Origin: an uncultured Pelagibacteraceae bacterium
GTDB lineage: Bacteria > Pseudomonadota > Alphaproteobacteria > Pelagibacterales > Pelagibacteraceae
Reading direction: 5' to 3'
NCBI GenBank assembly: GCA_902573295.1
Contig: CACGJB010000002.1
Span: 72,433-108,937 of the forward strand
DNA length: 36,505 nucleotides
Made by a program: the position numbers and the translations under genes. Of this stretch, positions 34,290 through 36,505 are shown one piece after another (position 1 is the stretch's first letter; every line of letters starts with the position of its first letter). The notes under the pieces are model-generated. The model was not told where the DNA came from and searched no databases. It saw nothing but the letters and a program-made list of their open reading frames with translations.

Positions 34290-34715
34290 CTAAACTCTTG
34301 TTTCTTTGTTGTTGTTTAATAAATCTTTTAGGCTTTTATTTTCAAAGAATGTATTTATGTGTATCTCTAATTCGTCCCATAAATTATGAGTAATGCACTT
34401 TGTGGCTTTGCCGTTGCATCCTTTTTTAGATTCTTTTTTGCATTGAACAGTTTTTACTTTCTCATCAACTGCATGAAAGATATTTGTTAATTTTATATCA
34501 TTTGGATTTTTATTAAGAACGTAGCCTCCTTGCGTTCCTCTAATGCTTTTAACAATTTCGTTTTTTTTTAATTTAGAAAAAATTTGTTCCAGATAATCTA
34601 AAGATATACCTTGCCTTAAAGATATGTCTCTTAGTGATACTGGATTAATATTGTCAAACCTAGCTAAATCTACTAATGCCATTACAGCATATCTACCTTT
34701 TGATGTAAGTTTCAT
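34290..34715 (-). CDS. iscR: Rrf2-family Fe-S regulator, IscR-type
   Basis: A 141-residue winged-helix regulator: [18 protein letters not shown] opens the family, and Cys92, Cys100, Cys107 plus His110 match the [2Fe-2S] ligands of IscR (E. coli 92/98/104/107) with slightly longer spacing. It senses cluster supply and probably represses its own operon when holding a cluster. A near-consensus type 1 IscR box overlaps its promoter. It is the first gene of the suf operon. Confidence 0.93.
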   Translation of the reverse strand: MKLTSKGRYAVMALVDLARFDNINPVSLRDISLRQGISLDYLEQIFSKLKKNEIVKSIRGTQGGYVLNKNPNDIKLTNIFHAVDEKVKTVQCKKESKKGCNGKATKCITHNLWDELEIHINTFFENKSLKDLLNNNKETRV

Positions 34716-34738
34716 ATTTTACCCTTAAATTCTGGGTT

Positions 34739-34766
34739 TTTATACATACCTGACTAAAATGGTCAA
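34739..34766 (-). promoter_or_regulatory. Promoter of the iscR-suf operon
   Basis: On the minus strand TTGACC (34761-34766) and TATAAA (34739-34744) lie 16 nt apart, a strong sigma-70-like promoter. A transcript would start near 34732, leaving a leader of about 17 nt before the ATG at 34715. Confidence 0.7.
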
Positions 34767-34770
34767 GTTT
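34746..34770. promoter_or_regulatory. Type 1 IscR binding site
   Basis: The plus strand reads ATACCTGACT, four A, T, then GGTCAAGTTT. It matches the E. coli type 1 IscR consensus as I recall it at 23 of 25 positions, including both GAC/GTC cores, and covers the -35 box and spacer of the iscR promoter. This fits feedback repression by cluster-loaded IscR. Confidence 0.75.
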
Positions 34771-34852
34771 AGAGTTTAAAAAAAAACTAACATATTGTCG
34801 CTGACTTGTGATAAACGTACATTTTTTTTGAGAATAATAATCAATATCGTAT

Positions 34853-35509
34853 ATGGATAATAAGATTTTAGAAATATTTATACCTGGTCCGGCAGGAAGA
34901 CTTGAGGCAAAATATTTTAAAAGTAAAAAAAACACATCCCCAATTGCTTTAGTATTACAACCCCATCCTCAATATGGAGGAACGATGAATAATAAAGTAG
35001 TAGTAGATACTTTTCATACATTTATGGATAATGATTTTTCTGTTTGCAGAGTAAATTTTAGAGGTGTTGGAAAAAGCGATGGAGAATTTGACAATGGTCA
35101 AGGCGAACTTGCTGATGCAGCGGCAGCTTTAGATTGGTTAGAAAGAGAAAATTTTGACAATTCACAATGTTGGGTTTCAGGTTTTTCATTTGGATCTCTA
35201 ATTGCAATGCAATTATTAATGAGAAGACCAGAAATAAACAGATTTATAGCTATTTCACCTCAACCAAATGTTTATGATTTTTCTTTTTTATCTCCATGTC
35301 CAACTTCAGGCTTGGTTGTTTATGGTAAAAAAGATGAATTAGTGCCAGCAGAATATATTATAGAATTAGATAAAAGATTAAGTGCACAAAAAGGTATTAA
35401 AGTAGAATTTAATGCAATATCTGAAGCTAATCACTTTTTTTCAAAAACAAGTGATGCTTTAATTAAACATCTTGATAAATATATTAAAAAAGAAACAGCA
35501 CTATACTAA
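34853..35509 (+). CDS. Alpha/beta hydrolase
   Basis: A 218-residue alpha/beta hydrolase of the small COG2945-like type. Nucleophile Ser112 (GFSFG), acid Asp161 (GKKDELVPAE) and His194 (EANHFF) make a complete triad; QPHPQYGGTMNNKVV and NFRGVGKSDGEFD are typical. The substrate is unknown. It is divergent from iscR with 137 nt between starts. Its stop overlaps the anmK stop by 3 nt (CTAA). Confidence 0.9.
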   Translation: MDNKILEIFIPGPAGRLEAKYFKSKKNTSPIALVLQPHPQYGGTMNNKVVVDTFHTFMDNDFSVCRVNFRGVGKSDGEFDNGQGELADAAAALDWLERENFDNSQCWVSGFSFGSLIAMQLLMRRPEINRFIAISPQPNVYDFSFLSPCPTSGLVVYGKKDELVPAEYIIELDKRLSAQKGIKVEFNAISEANHFFSKTSDALIKHLDKYIKKETALY

Positions 35510-36505
35510 AAATTTTCTACTAATTTTCCACCGACTGTAAATTCTTTACATCCGGTTGTTGTGCTGAAAGAAATTGGTAAATTTAAAAACGATCTTATAG
35601 CTAGAAATGCAAAGGCTTGGGATTCAATATAATCACCTTTTAAATTATAATTATCTATAATTTCCAAAGTAATATTATTTACATTTGATAAATAATTTTT
35701 TATACAGTCAATTAAATATATATTTTTTCTACCACCACCACATAGTAAAAATGTAATACTATTCTTTTGACTAATATATTTTAATCCTTCTACGATTAAA
35801 TATGCTGTAAAATCTGTTATAGTAGCACAACCATCTTCTAAAGATAAACCTCTTGCAAAGGATATATCAAAATTTTTAATATCCAATGACTGGGAGTAAG
35901 AATTTATTTTAAAATTTTCTATTGCTTGATTTAAAATTAATTGATCAACTTTCCCTGCTTTAGCTACTTCACCATTTTTATCAAATTTTTTATTTGAATT
36001 CTTTCTTACCCATTCATCAATCAAACAATTACCAGGACCTACATCAAAAGCAGTTAGGTTATTTTGAAAATTCTCTGAATCATTAATAACTTTTGTAACA
36101 TTTGAGATACCACCAATATTTAAGAAACCTATTGGAAATTCAATATTAAAATTTTGATTAATTTTTTTTGATAAAATGTGATGAAAAATTGGTGTTAAAG
36201 GTGCACCTTGACCATTATTTTGAATATCTGCTTGTCTAAAATCATAAATGACTTTTTTTTTGACTATTTGAGATAACAATTTCCCATCTCCTAATTGATT
36301 AGTAACTTTCTCATGTGAATCATGAAAAATTGTTTGACCATGAAAACCTATCAAATCAATAGGATCTCTATATTTTTTTAATGATTGGTTAACTGCATCT
36401 GCATGAAAAAGAGTTAAATTACGCTCTAATTCTCTTAATTTTTCTGAATTTTGTAAAAGATCTTTCTTTGTTACGACTAAATCTCTTAATCGAATTAACT
36501 GATCC
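35506..36505 (-). CDS. anmK: Anhydro-N-acetylmuramic acid kinase AnmK, 5'-partial
   Basis: AnmK phosphorylates and opens 1,6-anhydroMurNAc from recycled peptidoglycan. DLIGFHGQTIFH, QLGDGKLL, DFRQADIQNNGQGAPLTPIFH, NIGGISNVT, FDVGPGNCLIDEW and LLCGGGRKN are clear. The frame stays open upstream of the first in-frame TTG (36354) to the window edge, and the extra 50 codons contain family-like sequence (TLFHADAVNQSLKKY), so the true start lies beyond 36505. About 333 of some 360-370 residues are present. Confidence 0.93.
   Translation of the reverse strand, partial: DQLIRLRDLVVTKKDLLQNSEKLRELERNLTLFHADAVNQSLKKYRDPIDLIGFHGQTIFHDSHEKVTNQLGDGKLLSQIVKKKVIYDFRQADIQNNGQGAPLTPIFHHILSKKINQNFNIEFPIGFLNIGGISNVTKVINDSENFQNNLTAFDVGPGNCLIDEWVRKNSNKKFDKNGEVAKAGKVDQLILNQAIENFKINSYSQSLDIKNFDISFARGLSLEDGCATITDFTAYLIVEGLKYISQKNSITFLLCGGGRKNIYLIDCIKNYLSNVNNITLEIIDNYNLKGDYIESQAFAFLAIRSFLNLPISFSTTTGCKEFTVGGKLVENF

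Overview
The window looks like a piece of a streamlined, AT-rich marine alphaproteobacterium, most likely SAR11/Pelagibacterales. This is inferred from the very low GC, gene gaps near zero or overlapping, the iscR-sufBCDSUT-sufA order next to glnA, and the protein flavour (Lys/Asn/Ile rich). No rRNA, tRNA, CRISPR array, IS element or phage gene was seen, and no stretch longer than about 140 nt lacks a gene.

Region 1 (24-17512) is a dense carbon-uptake and catabolism locus. It holds a tripartite tricarboxylate transporter (tctC-tctB-tctA) with a short-chain dehydrogenase and a ROK sugar kinase on the minus strand. Divergent from it are a PdxA-like 4-phospho-acid dehydrogenase, a succinate-semialdehyde-type aldehyde dehydrogenase and an HpcH/HpaI-type class II aldolase. 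Next come a Gfo/Idh/MocA oxidoreductase and a sugar-phosphate isomerase/epimerase (minus strand). Divergent from these is a sugar-type ABC importer (binding protein, two permeases, a 63-residue two-helix membrane protein, two different ATPases) that runs straight into dhaL and dhaK. The enzymes point to import of a small sugar acid and a polyol/keto-sugar that converge on triose phosphate, pyruvate and succinate. The actual substrates cannot be read from the sequence. In both transporters an intrinsic-terminator hairpin sits directly after the binding-protein gene, which should give excess binding protein over membrane parts.

Region 2 (17571-23868) is a molybdenum-cofactor block: moaA, moaC, moaD, moaE, then the periplasmic methionine-sulfoxide reductase pair msrP-msrQ, a split XdhC/CoxI-type maturation factor, a DUF1244 gene, moaB on the other strand and a TauE/SafE permease. 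MsrP is the only molybdoenzyme in view; the XdhC parts imply another one elsewhere in the genome.

Region 3 (23906-26760) carries a 2OG-Fe(II) oxygenase-like protein coupled to a homocysteine S-methyltransferase, an EamA exporter and a YbaK-type editing protein.

Region 4 (26898-36505) is core: glnA, a 56-residue hypothetical with a likely near-leaderless promoter, the SUF iron-sulfur operon led by an IscR-type regulator with a near-consensus type 1 IscR box over its own promoter, an alpha/beta hydrolase, and anmK, which runs off the right edge without its start.
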